Both the position numbers and the translations under genes were made by a program. DNA of 64,000 bases from the NCBI GenBank assembly GCA_963971225.1, contig OZ020268.1:59953900-60017899 (forward strand), in the 5' to 3' direction. Under the pieces are notes generated by a model. That model did not search any database and was not told the DNA's origin. It was given only the letters and a program-made list of their open reading frames with translations. Each line of letters starts with the position of its first letter. Within the stretch, counting starts at the first letter, position 1. The stretch is from Melieria omissa (taxonomy: Eukaryota > Arthropoda > Insecta > Diptera > Ulidiidae). Below, in pieces: positions 21,544 to 34,340 of this stretch.

Positions 21544-23947
21544 CCTTTCTAATTATTTTATATGTCCAGTTCAGATTCGATTTTTCAAAACATTGTAAGG
21601 AAATTTAAGAAATCGAAAAGTTAATTTTTAATGATTTAATGTTATTCGCTCTTCTAAAATGACGTTCATGTGGGGAGATTTTGTGGTCAATTAATAATTT
21701 CGACTTTGTTATGAACTTACAAAGGTTTGCAAAAGCAGAAATCAGAATGGTTTGTCAGGGTTCCCGTTGCTAATATAAGTTAGCATAGTACTAAAACGAA
21801 TATGAGTATTAGGGTCCTGGTCGCAGCCGAGCGGTGTCAAATATTGATTTTAAGAATCATTAAACAATATCGTGGCTCAAATGACAACTTACAAAACAAG
21901 TTGGAAGCATTATAGCACGCTATACTGGATAGTTACGTGGGCAAGGCAATTTAATTTAATTCTTACAAATGAATGAACAAATAAATCGGAAGTTATCGAT
22001 AGGAATTAAAAGGTGATGATATCTCCATTGAAATGAATTGGTTGAAATGTAGTTGGCAGCAGTGCAGGTATATGCCATAAGCAACTCTACCTAAAATTAG
22101 AGTTGCCAGAATATACTTTGCTGAATTTATGATGTTTCATTAAATTGTGTGGCTTTTCAAAATTGAATTTCACTCCGAAATCAACAACATTGTAAATTCT
22201 GAATGAAATACACACAAAACTAATCTAAATGTTTTAGTTGGGTGTTAGAACTGGGTTGATTATCGATTTATTAATTTAAATTTTAGATAATTTAACAATC
22301 AGGTAACCCTGAGGTTGGCAGCCATATTTTCTTTTGTAAGCGGTTCTGTGGCATTGTGGCATGGAAATTTCGGTAATTTTTCCTCGACGGCCGAAATTGA
22401 CAAAAATAACGCAATAATAAATTTTGATGTCACATTTGCCTCGTTGAGTGCTCTTGGTTAAGAGAACATTGGGCTTATCTGCGAAAATCGGATAATTGCA
22501 AAGCGGCTTGTCGGATCGGTCAGCCACTTTCTGGGAGTCGAAACCCCATCGTTTTGGCGTTGTCGTTGCGATCAGAGCCTCGCTTTGATTTGCGAGAATA
22601 TTCTCTTGTACGCAGCAGGTAAGCCACGGTTTCAATAGATTCTACAAAAAGTCTAACTGAAATGTAATAAAATCACAAAACAAAAAGTAAAAAAAATAAC
22701 TATTCATCTCGTAAGCAATCAAATACGAAATTGATGGTTAAGTGGAAGTTATTTTCGTGTGAAGTAAGTGTATTAGTGGTGTACGGAAAATCCAAACATA
22801 AAAAACTTCAAGTGGTTCGAAAGTCTGTAAAAGTGAAGCAACTGAAAGTATTTCGTGATTTCGAAAAGTCGCGTTTAATTTTCAAACATTTTCCGTTTGC
22901 TGTTTGTTGTTGCTACCCAAAAAATGAAAGACTATCTTTCAATTGAATTTTGCAAGAAGAGCCTGAGCCAAAAATCTTTTAAAATGACGAAGGTAAGAAT
23001 TGACGAATATTGATTGCAAAGACTACTTTTCCTTATTCTGCCGTAGGGCAGCAGTGAACAACCAATTTGGTCGGAGAACTTTAATCTCCTTAATGTGTGA
23101 AAATGAATTTATGTACCTGTGCGTCTGCTCGCCTGCAGCTGGTTTTCATATGTGTGCCAAAAGTAGGACTTTCTGTATTTGTCATGGTCTGTTGTGTTGT
23201 TGGTCAGTGAAGATTGGTTCTTTCAATGTTCCAATGCAAAGCCACGATAGGAATTTGTCAGTATGAAGCGGTTGTTGCAAAGCAGTTTTAAGGTATTTTG
23301 TTAAGAATTGTAAAACTTTTGAATCCACAGCACAACGTGAACCGGCAATTGACAGCTACATGCCTCAATGACTGACAGCACTGAAATTCGGCGAAATGAG
23401 TTGTTTTTGTAGGTTGTTAGGACTGCCATCCGCTCAGCTACGGTACAGCTGCGATCTATCTCTGATTAGCTGATATAATAATAACTGGCAGTAGACAGAC
23501 GCTTTTAAATTAAAAGTAGTACAATTCATAAGCCAAGAGTCAATTTTGTATCTGGTTTGTTAAGCTTATATAATCGGTGATGTTTAACTCGCTTCTTATG
23601 GGAGTCCTTATAGAAGATTTACTTTTGTAACGACGTAGTTAGCTGTTGACGGACAGGTGGACCTTGGGTTCTCCGGTTAGAAAAAGATCGACATTGAATC
23701 GGCTCCTTGAGGATCGAATGTCAACACAACTATTCAGTGTAATTAATTTAATTTGTTTTTGTTAGCAAAATGATGATTTGTTACTTTACATTAAAAAGGT
23801 AATCAATTTTAATCCCAGTTATTTTAAATTTAGTGTTAGTGTGGGGTTGCTCCATATTTGCTTAAGTATTCTAATTTCTATTATTATATTTTCGCAGCAA
23901 AAATTCGCCTTTTATCAGAGCCTAGAGTATAACTTGCATCGCACAAA
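21544..23947. promoter_or_regulatory. Divergent intergenic region of unc-119 and ZC3H18
   Basis: This 2.4-kb stretch separates the two divergent start codons and should contain both promoters. For ZC3H18 a non-coding first exon is plausible: a donor AAG|GTAAGA at about 22991, and an acceptor TTTTCGCAG at about 23897 that leads to the exon with ATG 23948. The ATG at 22984 just before that donor would read out of frame after splicing, so it would at most be an upstream ORF. I recognise no other gene; the minus-strand open frame at 22276-22635 has no known domain. Confidence 0.4.
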
Positions 23948-26944
23948 ATGGACTCAGAGGATTCGCGTCCTGGATCTTCGGCGTCTAATTCGTCTTCGAA
24001 TTCGTCGGATAACTCGTTTCAGTCATCTGCAACACCCACAAATGAGGACGACGTGATGAAAGGTGGCAAGTCACCGAGTGGTGATTTAATGGAAAGTCCC
24101 AATAGGGCGTCTCGACCCCGCTCACGGTCATCCAACGATGATGCCCGTTCTGTGCGGTCGCTATATAAGTCTGACTCAAACTCATCGTCGTCTTCGTCAT
24201 CAAGTGATAGTGACAATGATGATGCTAAGTCGCCCAGTGCTGCCGAAGTTAAAAGTAAAAGCTCATCGGCTCGCAGTAGCAAAGACTGTACTCCAGAAAA
24301 ACCGAGTTCTAATATGGAAAATCGACTTTCGTCGCCAATTAAATCACAACAAAGCTCTAGGAATTCAAGTTCTTCCTCAGATCGCAGTCGTAGTAACAGT
24401 CGTGAAAATAGTCGCCAAAACGGCGGGGTAAATATCAGCCACGAAGACCTGAGTGATGTAAGTGATATGGAAAGTGAGAAACGCGGATCAATGTTCAATA
24501 ACAGTAAGCAATCCATGGACGACGAAGGTACAAATGCATCTTCAGTTACTGGCACTTTACTCGAGGACGAGGTGGAGGAAATAGGTGTGCAGCGTCGATA
24601 TTCTCTGGAGGCAGAAAACAGCCAGAATGCAGTTATTACTGATTTGCGTCAAAAACTTGATCAGAAGAAAAGCCAAGGAAAAGTGAGACCAAGACAATGA
24701 AAGAAATATGTCGAATGATTTAATTGATAATTTTATTTCAGAGTTCAGAGATTAAGAAGGACAGAGAGGATATACGAGGAAACGCTGGATCTAGCAATGA
24801 CGGAAATCTCGGTGAACACTTGGAAGTTTTGGTTAAAACAAATGATGAAGACGCTTTAGATTTTGAAGCTGAAGAGGGAGAGTGCCAAGATATTAGTAAA
24901 GACGATGAGCAGAACATACCTGACAGCAGCGCCGACACAGAAAAGGAAAAGAAGAGCTCCAAGTCCGATGGTGAGGCAGATGAGGGAGAGCTAGAGGAGG
25001 GAGAAGTGTCAGACGAAGACGAGAAGCGCCCGGAAGAAACTGAACCAAAACCCGTCTGTCGCTTTTATACCCGCGGTCAATGTACTTGGGGTATGAGTTG
25101 TCGCTTTTTGCACCCGGGTGTGACAGATAAAGGCAACTATACCATGTTTGATTTGGTAAGGCCCGTGCCAGTTCCGACCGCTGGTGCTGCCAGTTCGCGA
25201 GCTCCTGGTTATGTTCCACATATACCCGACTATCATGATTACCGAACAGATCGTCCACCGCTACATCATCGCATAGGCGTCCCACCTCCGGCTTCTGTTT
25301 ATGCAGCGCATCAAGAAACTCGCGCCTTGGCACCTGAAGGTCCGGTTGTCGTTGAGAGTGCTTGGGAACGGGGATTGCGAACTGCTAAGGAAATGATGCG
25401 AAAAGCAAATAAACGAAAAGAACAGGATATGGATTTTGAGGATAAGAAAATGAATTTAACTCTGTCACCTGACGAAATTGAAAAGGACTCTTATTATCTG
25501 AAGGATAGAGGATCACCGACAGAAGTATGTACTCTTTTTTATATTTGATGTTTTTGATAGTTTATTAAATAAATTTTAACTCTTGTAGGTTGCAACTCCT
25601 TATAGTCGTCATAATGCATACCAAGAACCACCGCCCAGTATCTATGAACGGTTTCCTAGAGCTCCTCCAATAACAGCCGGATATGATGAAATTGATCCGT
25701 ATGGTCGGACTACTCGGTACCGAGAGTTGCCACCTCATCGCATGCCCCAATACGAAGATGAGCGACGTGTGCGTCCGACACGCGAAGTAATCGTTCAGCG
25801 TGTCGAACCTGTTGGGCGTGGAGATGAGTGGCGTGATCCGTGGATGCGTTCGCCTGGTGGCCGAGGCGATTCGCGGGATCATGGAGAAAAACGACGTCGT
25901 GATCGTCGTAGTTACAGCAGCAATTCATCTTACTCTAGCTCAAGCAGTTCGCAGTCGGACTCTAGTTCGGACACAAGTCGATCTGCATCACCTACTGAAC
26001 ATCGTCGGCGTTATAATAGCTCGCATAAGTCACCGCCACCAATACGTAGACATGGCGGACGTTCCGCACGTTCGCCCAGCCCACTTCCGCGTCGTTCAAG
26101 ACATTCTCCGGGTATGTATCGCTGCTAACGCTTTTGGTGTAGTTACTTAATATGCCTTTTATATATTTTCGAGATGGCTTTTATATGAAAATAGAAAACT
26201 TTTTGCTAACAATTGATTTACATATATTTAATTTGTAGCTGCTCGCCACTCTCCGAATCCCAAACGCAGGGGGCACACATCTGTATCTCCAGTTTTGGAC
26301 AAGAGGAGCTCATATAGTCCAATTCACAAGCGAAAAAAAATATCGCCAATTTTAAAGAAAGCTATTAGCGAAAAATCAAAAACGAAACGTCGTGTTACAT
26401 CTAGTTCGTCCGGATCAGGTGAATACAAAAATGAAAATAAAAAAATTCGAATATTTGTAGTTACAATTTCTTTTCTTTCAGGTTCCTCCGACTCAAGTGT
26501 TTCAGATTCTGACTCAGATACTGGTTCATCTTCATCAGATAGCTCATCGAGATCGAGAGGTCGGCCTTCAAATAAGCGTGGCCGAGTTCCAAAAACGGCT
26601 GTTAATGAAAGAAAGGTGGTGAAGAAGGGTGAGTTTTGATGGATCGGTGAGATTTGCGAGTACATGTCCAACCTACATTGAAAAACTAAAACAACTAAAT
26701 CGATCATCATCTGATTTCTAATGGCTGTTTTTATTTAATTTCAGCTGAACCAGCTAAAAAAAGGTCGCCAATATCTATAGAAATAAAGAAACAGCCAACT
26801 GTCGGAACATCTGCTCTTACATCATCTCCAACACATTCAGTAACGTCCGAGAAGGATTCGAAGAAGTCACGGCGTGAGGAGCTACTGAAGCAATTGCGCG
26901 CTGTGGAAGATGCCATCGCCAAAAAACGATCTAAACTAGCTTGA
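23948..26944 (+). CDS. ZC3H18: ZC3H18 (CCCH zinc-finger, RNA-processing adaptor)
   Basis: Six coding exons join in frame: 23948-24682, 24742-25524, 25589-26111, 26239-26418, 26482-26628 and 26745-26944 (TGA), giving 855 residues. Human ZC3H18 (953 residues) bridges the cap-binding complex to the NEXT/exosome and mRNA-export machineries in the nucleus. Domains: a Ser-rich acidic N-terminus (residues 1-240), an acidic run GEADEGELEEGEVSDEDEK, and one CCCH finger CRFYTRGQCTWGMSCRFLH (C-x7-C-x5-C-x3-H). After the finger comes the conserved MFDLVRPVPVP block and the ESAWERGLRTAKEMMRKA helix. RS/SR-rich tracts follow (residues 650-800), then a terminal coiled coil RREELLKQLRAVEDAIAKKR typical of the family. 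The Drosophila counterpart is CG1677. Retention of intron 4 (26419-26481) keeps a frame open and could be an isoform. Confidence 0.93.
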
Positions 26945-29882
26945 TAAATGCATTGAAGGTGTATTTTTCATTCATGTTATACTAAGTGTAGCCTTTTGTA
27001 GAGTGAAGCGCATAATTTGACGTATCGAAACTCTTATTAAAAGAGCAGATATCTTAGAATAGCAGTTTTATAAATACGTTGTGTTGTTTGGTTATATAAA
27101 GACTTGGGGTTCAGACGAATATATGAGGATTTTATGCTTAAGTGGAAAGTACGTGAGAGGCTACATTTTGCGGGCAATGTGCTTCAGTAATTTTGAAGAA
27201 ATGTTTGCACTGGACACGCATTTTAACCTTAACAACAAACATGTTTGACTTTCCTCAAGACTTTTCGATATCATAAATCCTTCAACATCGATTTAATTTA
27301 TAAAACTATGAATTCACATTAGCAATTATTTCTGTACCGATTATAAAAATAAAATTATGATATATTTTGAACTCTGTTCTGTTCTCTCTAGTTCTGAAAA
27401 GTATAGTATGAAAGAAAGAAGTGGTAGATTTCCAGAAGCATTGGTCATTAAAATGTGGGCAAATTGGCATATTTTCATCACAGCCATGCACTGTCTGCAT
27501 TTTCTTTGTTGTGTAGCTTAAGTTTAAGTTTACCAACTTAAGTAGGCTTAAGTTGGTTTTTGTTTATGGTTGCACTATAAGCGATTTATTATTCGTGCTA
27601 TTATCGGGACTAGAACGAGCATAAAGTACAAAGACGGGAAACGCTCTCGAGTAAATTTGTGTCGGCATAATTCAGCCAATAACAAAATCAAATACGTACA
27701 TATATGTATGTATGTGAATTTTATTGAACGAATTTGTTTGCTGGAATGTAAGACAAGCCGATGATTTCTCAGGTTAAATCGCAGCAAAGCTGTCAAAACG
27801 GAGAATAGATATATTTCTCGTCCTGACAAAATTGTGCAATTTTTCCGTAATCGTTGGTTTTCTCCTTCGCCGTGAGGCTGTCAAGACGTATTGTCATCGT
27901 CAAAGTCTTTATTCTCACATCAATTCTCGTTTCGTCCTGCTACCTCCACTTTCTAACCGCACATTCGAAAATACGTTGGTATGGATATGTGTATGTGTGA
28001 GTGCACGTAGATGTAGAATAGTGAAAGGGTTTCACTAAAACCTTAACTATGCGGAATAGAACATGATGTCCTAAATCATATTTGCACATTAGTAAATTTT
28101 TTCTGCGACAGAGTCAAGGATCTTCCTTTCGCATTCGCACTCCGAGCAGGAAAGAGCAATCATGCTCAGATTTTTTATATTTACCCATTTGTTTATTCAG
28201 TTGTGCGTTTGCTGTGCGTTTTTCCGGCGCTTGACGGCCCTAGCCACGTTCCCAACTCCCACTCTGACTCCAACACACACATGCACGCACGCACATGTGG
28301 GGACTCGTCGAAACTTTTACCCACATGTGTGTTTGGTAATAAGATACATGTGCGCCAAGACCGCGAAATGGGATGACATTATTCAAAAATATTTATTTTG
28401 ACAGAGCTCATTTTTTGACAACGGCCACTGGTTACACTATAGTTTGTTCTATGTGTGCATGTACCATGTGTCTTCTGCAGATTGGCTCAACGTGGTGCTC
28501 GACATTTGGGCCAACGGTGCTGATGACGGTAGTACACTGGGAATTGCTTTTCGCAGAAATCTCCGCCCACGGAGATTGTCTACTACTATGTACCATGCTC
28601 ACATTAACTAAACCAACTGTGTCGAAACTACAGAAGCTGAAACGGTTTGGGGGTCTGTTCTTACCCATTTCGCACATACTAAAAAAATGCTCTGAATTTT
28701 GGACATGTCTCCTTTAGCGATGAAATAAACTTATTTTTAATTCGACCCATATTATACATACATACCTATACATATATAGCTATACATACATTTATATAGT
28801 GATGCTGGTTGAATCAGGTCTCCAATTCAAGACTCTCTGAAATGGGCTATCCACTTCTGGACTATTCTGTCAAAAGTATGTTTTGCGTCGGAGTGAAAGG
28901 TAAACCCTGTGCGACTGGACGAGTCTAAATCGATTGTGCTTGTTTATGCGGTTTCAACCATTACAAGCTGTCATTCTGGAGTGAATAATCCCGGCGCACA
29001 GGTGCAGCGCATACAAATTAGATAATCTGATTTGACATTTTTTAAATATTTATATTTGCTTCAATGCCCGAGTTCACGGTCCAGCATACCGTCGCAGATA
29101 CAGTTACCAACACACACGCAACACATTTAAAATACTCGTTTGTATGTTTTCTCGTGCTGTGTGACTTTTCGCCAATGTCAAGCGTGCCAACACAGCCACA
29201 CATGCAGATATACACATATATGTGTGGATATACAGCAAAAGTGTTCATACGCCCGTATAAAACACACACATCCGCACATGCACGGACGGTCCTCACGCCC
29301 ATAGTTGTTTGTTTTCGCTATGGCAACAATGGCCATTACAGTGCGTGCAGGCGGCTCACGTCTCCACGTCTAATACTTTTTGCGGCAGTCTGCGGCTTGG
29401 CTAGTGGGTTCGAAATATGAAGCATTCGGTTTGGTCGGTTGGTCGGCGAGGGTGGGATTCCAGTTGCAGATGCAGATAACGAACACTGCTTATTTTGGGG
29501 GTGATTTTTCGCCATTATTGTAGCAATTTTGATCAATGGCCTCGTTTCGTGCGCTGGCTGCTCCTTCTTTTTATTTATTGTGTTATTTATTTTTGAACAC
29601 TTTATTTTTATTTGAAATTTTGTTTATTCAGCAAAACACATTGTTGCAGTGGCAGTGCGGCTGGCAGTATTTGCACTGTTTGTGGAAATTTTGTGTGATT
29701 GCTAATCGAACTTATGAATCGCCGAAGAGGAGGGGCGTTCTCATTGTAGTTGTAATTTTTTTTGTCTTTTTGTATTCAAGATGTTTTGATCTTTCACATC
29801 ATTTTTATGAGTGCTTAAGTATATACTTATATAATCTATATACATACATTTATATAGTGCGTTCATGTGTATGTTGAATATG
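26945..29882. other. Gene-poor region downstream of ZC3H18
   Basis: The ZC3H18 3' UTR probably occupies the first few hundred bases; candidate poly(A) signals are ATTAAA near 27036 and AATAAA near 27346. Beyond it I see no gene. There are short CACACA/ATACATAC-type simple repeats (28270-28300, 28750-28790, 29195-29280). An open stretch near 28480-28720 has an acceptor-like CTTCTGCAG, but I cannot assign it to any family. Confidence 0.45.
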
Positions 29883-32433
29883 CATATCGTCGGCTTAAGG
29901 TGAAAAGGTGCTAAGTCCACTTTTTCAAATTTTTCAGGAGAGACAAACACAGTGTAAAAATGTAAATGGAAAATAATTGTTTTATTTTTTTATGTAATGT
30001 TACTAAACATTGCCTTACAGTAATGAAAAGAATATGAAGAAATAAAAAAAAAATTGACTTCCGATTTATATATACTTTTGTGACTTAACACATTTTCTTC
30101 AGTTAGTTTTAAATTGTGCACTGGACTTAGCACCTTTTCACAAACACAAATTGTTTATATATAAACACCACAACCTAGTTTGTTGCTTTTAATACTTGTA
30201 GCAATAGTTTTATTGTAAAAGAAAGGAATTTGTAGTCTTACTTCGATGCTGCGAAAAAATATTTAAACAGTAAAGTACTTAGTAAACAGTAACTTTAAAG
30301 TGAGAAAAGTATAAAACAAGTATTATAAAAGTAAACAACGCAGTCTTTCGTCATTGAAGGTCTTCGTATTTTCTTGCTGTAAGTTTTCTTCTTTTAGAGT
30401 ATAATGGTTTTAAGTCAGCCCAGTCTAACGGTACAATAGATTTATCAACTCATTGTGAAAGAAGTTGCCATGAATGTGATAATCTTAATTTGTAAAGTAT
30501 TTCTTTTTGTGGAGTTTATTTTATGACCCGAATATTTGTGACTTTAGCATCGCATTTTAGCCGTCCTGGGAGAATACTTTTTACAAAAAGAAAGCCCTTA
30601 AAAATTTTGAAAAATGTATGATCTAAGGTTTGCGCACTATGAAATTAGAGCATACGTTTTACCTCCTAGTGTTCTCCTAGTTCAAATTTGAAATTTTTTC
30701 TACATCAAAATAGCTTTGTTAAACATGACTTGGTCCTCATGTAAAATTTTGAGACGATTCGATAGTTTTTGCCTTTAAAATGAGCAGTGAAATATAAGTG
30801 CGTGAAAAAATTATTAGACTGTGCAATGAAAATCCTAATTTATCTTTCAAAGCAATTGCTCGAAAAGCACGGGTTTCGCGAAATACAGTTTAGTCTGTAA
30901 TTAATGTATACAATGAACGTCTGACGATTAATAGGAAACAAGGAAGTGGCAAAAAGAAGGCGCTTAATAACTCTGCTATGGGCAAGAAGGTGATAGCTCT
31001 TTTAACAAAAAATCCCAATACATTAGGCAGAAAAGTGGCGGAAAAAGTAGGATGCTCTGAAACATTTGTTGAAAAGTTAAGAAGCAGGAAGGGTTAAGGT
31101 CATACAAGGTCAAAAAAGTTCCAGATAGAAATTCGAAGAAGAACAGCGAGGCAAAAGAGCGAGCCAAATTATTGCACCGTGATTTCATATGGAAATTTGA
31201 TTGCTGCATTATGGACGATGAGACCTATGCACTGGGTGACTTTTCACAACTTCCAGGTGTGGGTTATTATGCTGCAGATCGTAGAGGGAACGTCCAGGAG
31301 CAGTATAGACCCAAAAGAAGTCGAAATTCCCCAAGAAGGTTTTGGTGCGGCAGGGAATCTGTAGCTGTGGTAGACGAAGCCGTTCATTTGTAACAACTGG
31401 GGCAATAAACACCGATATATATATCCGGGAGTGTCTGCAAAAACGACTGTTACCATTTATAAAACAGCGCGCAGTTTCTGCTTTCATTTGGTCTGATTTG
31501 GCAGCATGCCATTACAGTAAAGCAGAAGTTGAGTGGTACGAAAAGAATAATGTAACATTTCTACCCAGATATGCGAATCCACCTAACTGCCCAGAGCTCA
31601 AACCAATAGAAAGATATTGGACTCTGGTAAAAAGGACCATGAAAGGCACAAAACAGATTGCTGAAACCACTACTATTTTTTCCAAAAAATGGCTATCATC
31701 AACAAAAAAAAAATGCCTGAAAACCCTATAAAAAGCCGAATGTCAGGCATTTCGGAAAAAATCAAAATTTTTTTTTAAAGTTAATCACACAAAATATTTT
31801 GTTTATGTATAAAAACATGAATTAAATTTCTTTTAATATAACGTTTTTTTTCTTTTTAATATGTTAACTAGTTCAGAAGTAATTTGAGTTTATTTGTGCA
31901 CTAATTTCATCGTGCGCAAGCCTTAAATATTCGACCTCATATGGTTTAGGCTTTTTTCGAGCGGCCAATATATTCCGCAGGAACATCGATTGTGCGATTT
32001 TTCATCGCACGCTCTATGGTAGAATGGACACTGTCCGCTTCCATTTGTGTGTGTCCAGTTTCCAAAACTTGTTGTACAATGGTTATTTGATGTTTAGCAG
32101 CTGCATTCATTAAGGCATTACTCATAGTAACGTTTCGATTTTGGTATGTACATCCATCGCATGTTTAAGTGAGGTACTTGAGTGGGTTTTACTGCACTCT
32201 TGTCTTTACTCAAAATCAAAACAAAATGGACTTAGCACACTTTCATTCTAAATAAGCGAACTATGGACTTAGCACATTTGCGCATCATTGTAAAACAGCA
32301 GATAAAAACAAAAAAGCTACATACTTTTCTTTTGTTAAATGATGTATTTTGACGTTTTCTTTCATAGTGCATCAAAATCTGTGATTTGTAAAAAAGTGGA
32401 CTTAGCACATTTTCACCCTAAGCCGACGATATG
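29883..32433 (+). mobile_element. Tc1/mariner-superfamily element, DD37E type, decayed
   Basis: The left end begins CATATCGTCGGCTTAAGGTG and continues GCTAAGTCCACTTTTT. The right end (to 32433) is its inverted copy, with about 45 bp of terminal inverted repeat and few mismatches. The motif GGACTTAGCAC or its complement recurs inside near both ends (29908, 30123, 32230, 32266, 32399), like the repeated transposase-binding sites of many Tc1-type elements. The single transposase gene inside (30780-31731) is broken. The target duplication is not certain; a TA lies near both tips. Confidence 0.8.
30780..31731 (+). pseudogene. DD37E transposase remnant
   Basis: From ATG 30780 the frame encodes an N-terminal helix-turn-helix (SFKAIARKARVSRNTV), then GSGKKKALNN and a second HTH (GRKVAEKVGCSETFVEKL). 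The catalytic core has MDDETYALGDF (first Asp) and FIWSDLAACHY (second Asp). PELKPIERYWTLVKRT carries Glu as the last acid, with 37 residues between the second Asp and that Glu. This spacing is that of the ITmD37E group, first described in mosquitoes. In-frame stops at residues 6 and about 38, a stop after LRSRKG (about 31096), and at least two frameshifts make it non-functional. Confidence 0.85.
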
Positions 32434-33354
32434 TATGTCGAAACAATAGAAAGCAATAGCACAAATAACAAAATAGGCAGCGCTGACAGAAAGCTGGATA
32501 CACCAGAGACCTAAAATAATTTTTTAGGTTTTTTTTTTAAATAAAAAAATTGCCCAAATTTAAGAAAGGTCGCAGTGCATTATCAATAATAATAATAAGA
32601 AGAAATTTCTATAATTATTACTTTTTAATAATTATTCCCAATAAGAAATTTGTTATGTCGCCTATAACTATTATCATGTAATAAATGTTTTTGAGTTGCA
32701 TAATAACTTATATGTTACAAGTATATTTTTCGTTGTCGATAATTATTATTTTGAGATTTTTGTTTTTTACGTTGCTTCATAACTTTTATTAATGACTTAT
32801 TTTTTATTTATAATGACTTATTTAACTCACTTATTTAACTTTTATTTTTGATTTTTTTTCATTTACGTTGCCAAAAACTAATATTTTGAAAAAAAAAAAA
32901 TTTGTTACGTTGAATAACCACATCTTGGATATGAATTGATTTTTAATTGTTTTAAGTGGACACATGTTAATTAATTTATCGGTAACGTACAGTTGCGGTC
33001 ATAATAATTAAAATTTTCTGCTTCGCCTTTTTTTTGTTTAACCGTAGGATACTTTTATGTAGGCAGAACACAAGAAAAAAATCATTGTTATAACTGCATG
33101 CGTTTGTAGCTAATGTTAAAAATAGATTTTTGGGTTAGATTTACTCGAATTTATTGAGCATGTTTTACGTTTTATGGAGGTGGCCCTATTTATTTGATCA
33201 AGAAAACGATGGATCGATGTGTATAAAGGTTGAACACATCAAAATTGCGACACAAACAAACTATTTCTACAAGAAAAGCATGCGTTTTAGAAAAAATGTG
33301 TTGATTTATTTTGACTCTTTGAACTGTCATTGTGATGAAAAATGAAAAACAAAG
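32434..33354. other. AT-rich spacer between the two DD37E copies
   Basis: There is no gene. About 32730-32800 (CGTTGTCGATAATTATTATT, then ACGTTGCTTCATAAC) recurs inverted at about 45835-45900 just outside the hAT-like element, so it is part of another repeat family. A possible transposon end, TACAGTTGCGGTCATAATAA, lies at 32989. Confidence 0.5.
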
Positions 33355-34340
33355 TTAATTATTGGCCGTTCCATATGCCATTGCACGAATTTTGCGGCGA
33401 ACACGCGTCATTAGCGTTTGCACGAGAGTTTCGCCAACCTTGCGTGAGGCCCACGCCCACTTTGACTTGAAATCCCGAATGTTTTCGACGCTTCCGTTAG
33501 TCTTCTTCAATATTCCTTTGACTATGGACCAATATTCCTCAATGGGACGAATCTCTGGGGTATTTGCAGGATTGCAGTCGCGATGCACAAAATCGTTACC
33601 ATTAGCTTGGGACCAATCCATCGTGTCTTTGGCGTAATGACAGCTTGTAAGGTCAGGCCAGAAAAGTGTTTTTTTATGTTGTGGCTCTTTATGAAAGGCA
33701 GAAGACGTTCTTTAAGGCACTCATCACGAAAAATTTGACCATTCATTGTTCCCGACGTGATGTAAGGTCTGCTTTTCTGACCACATGTGCAAATTCGTTT
33801 TCATCTTATTCTTGCAGTCCTCTGGAGCATTTTTGCGACTTGGTGCAGTGTAAAAATCCTGTCCGGCGATGTACGTGAAGTTCTGGAAGCAATATGTTTC
33901 GTGGTCCATAACAACACAGTCGAATTTCGTGAGTTGCGTTTCGTACTATTTACGACAACGCAACTTCGCCGTCATATTTTGTTTTGCGTCTCTATGTGGA
34001 GTAGTTTGTGCCTTGTAACTCCTCAACCCAGTCTTCATCTTTACTTTTTGCACAAATGATTGCGACCTTTGCACATTTTTGGCCACTGTTCGTGAGGAAA
34101 TTTTCGGATTTTCGGCAAAGGCGTGAAGGACTTTTTGAGCGCCGTTTTTATCATGTTGGCCATGCTCACCACCGCTACCACTTTTTCGTTTAGTTGATAA
34201 ATGCTCCTTGTAGCGTTTTAATACCCTCGATACCGTTGAATGGTGCACACTAACTTTTTTGAGATTTTACGCGCACTAAACTGTGGATTTTCAAGGTGTT
34301 CGTGCAAGATAATTTTGCGTACTTCCTCTTCTGGAGCCAT
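33355..34340 (-). pseudogene. Second DD37E transposase remnant
   Basis: On the minus strand from ATG 34340: MAPEEEVRKIILHEHLENPQ, a frameshift at about 34255, then the HTH HHSTVSRVLKRYKEHL, KISSRTVAKNVQRSQSFVQK and CVVMDHETYCFQNF (first Asp). After a further frame change the core reads WPDLTSCHYAKD (second Asp) and TPEIRPIEEYWSIVKG (Glu), again with 37 residues between. The C-terminus is RDFKSKWAWASRKVGETLVQ and ends with TAA at 33355. It belongs to the same group as the copy at 30.8-31.7 kb but is a different lineage (about half of the residues differ by eye). No convincing terminal inverted repeats were found. Confidence 0.82.

Noticed and set aside
22276..22635. 119-residue minus-strand frame upstream of unc-119
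   Set aside because: No similarity that I can recognise and it lies in the promoter interval of two divergent genes.
24019..24555. 178-residue minus-strand frame rich in Leu/Ser/Asp
   Set aside because: Antisense shadow of the Ser-rich first exon of ZC3H18.
28480..28720. Acceptor-like CTTCTGCAG followed by a frame reading DWLNVVLDIWANGADDG
   Set aside because: Reads protein-like but stops after about 45 residues, has no donor or neighbour exon that I can place, and I recognise no family.
33355..34340. Possible intact minus-strand gene
   Set aside because: At least two frameshifts break the transposase; it is a pseudogene.
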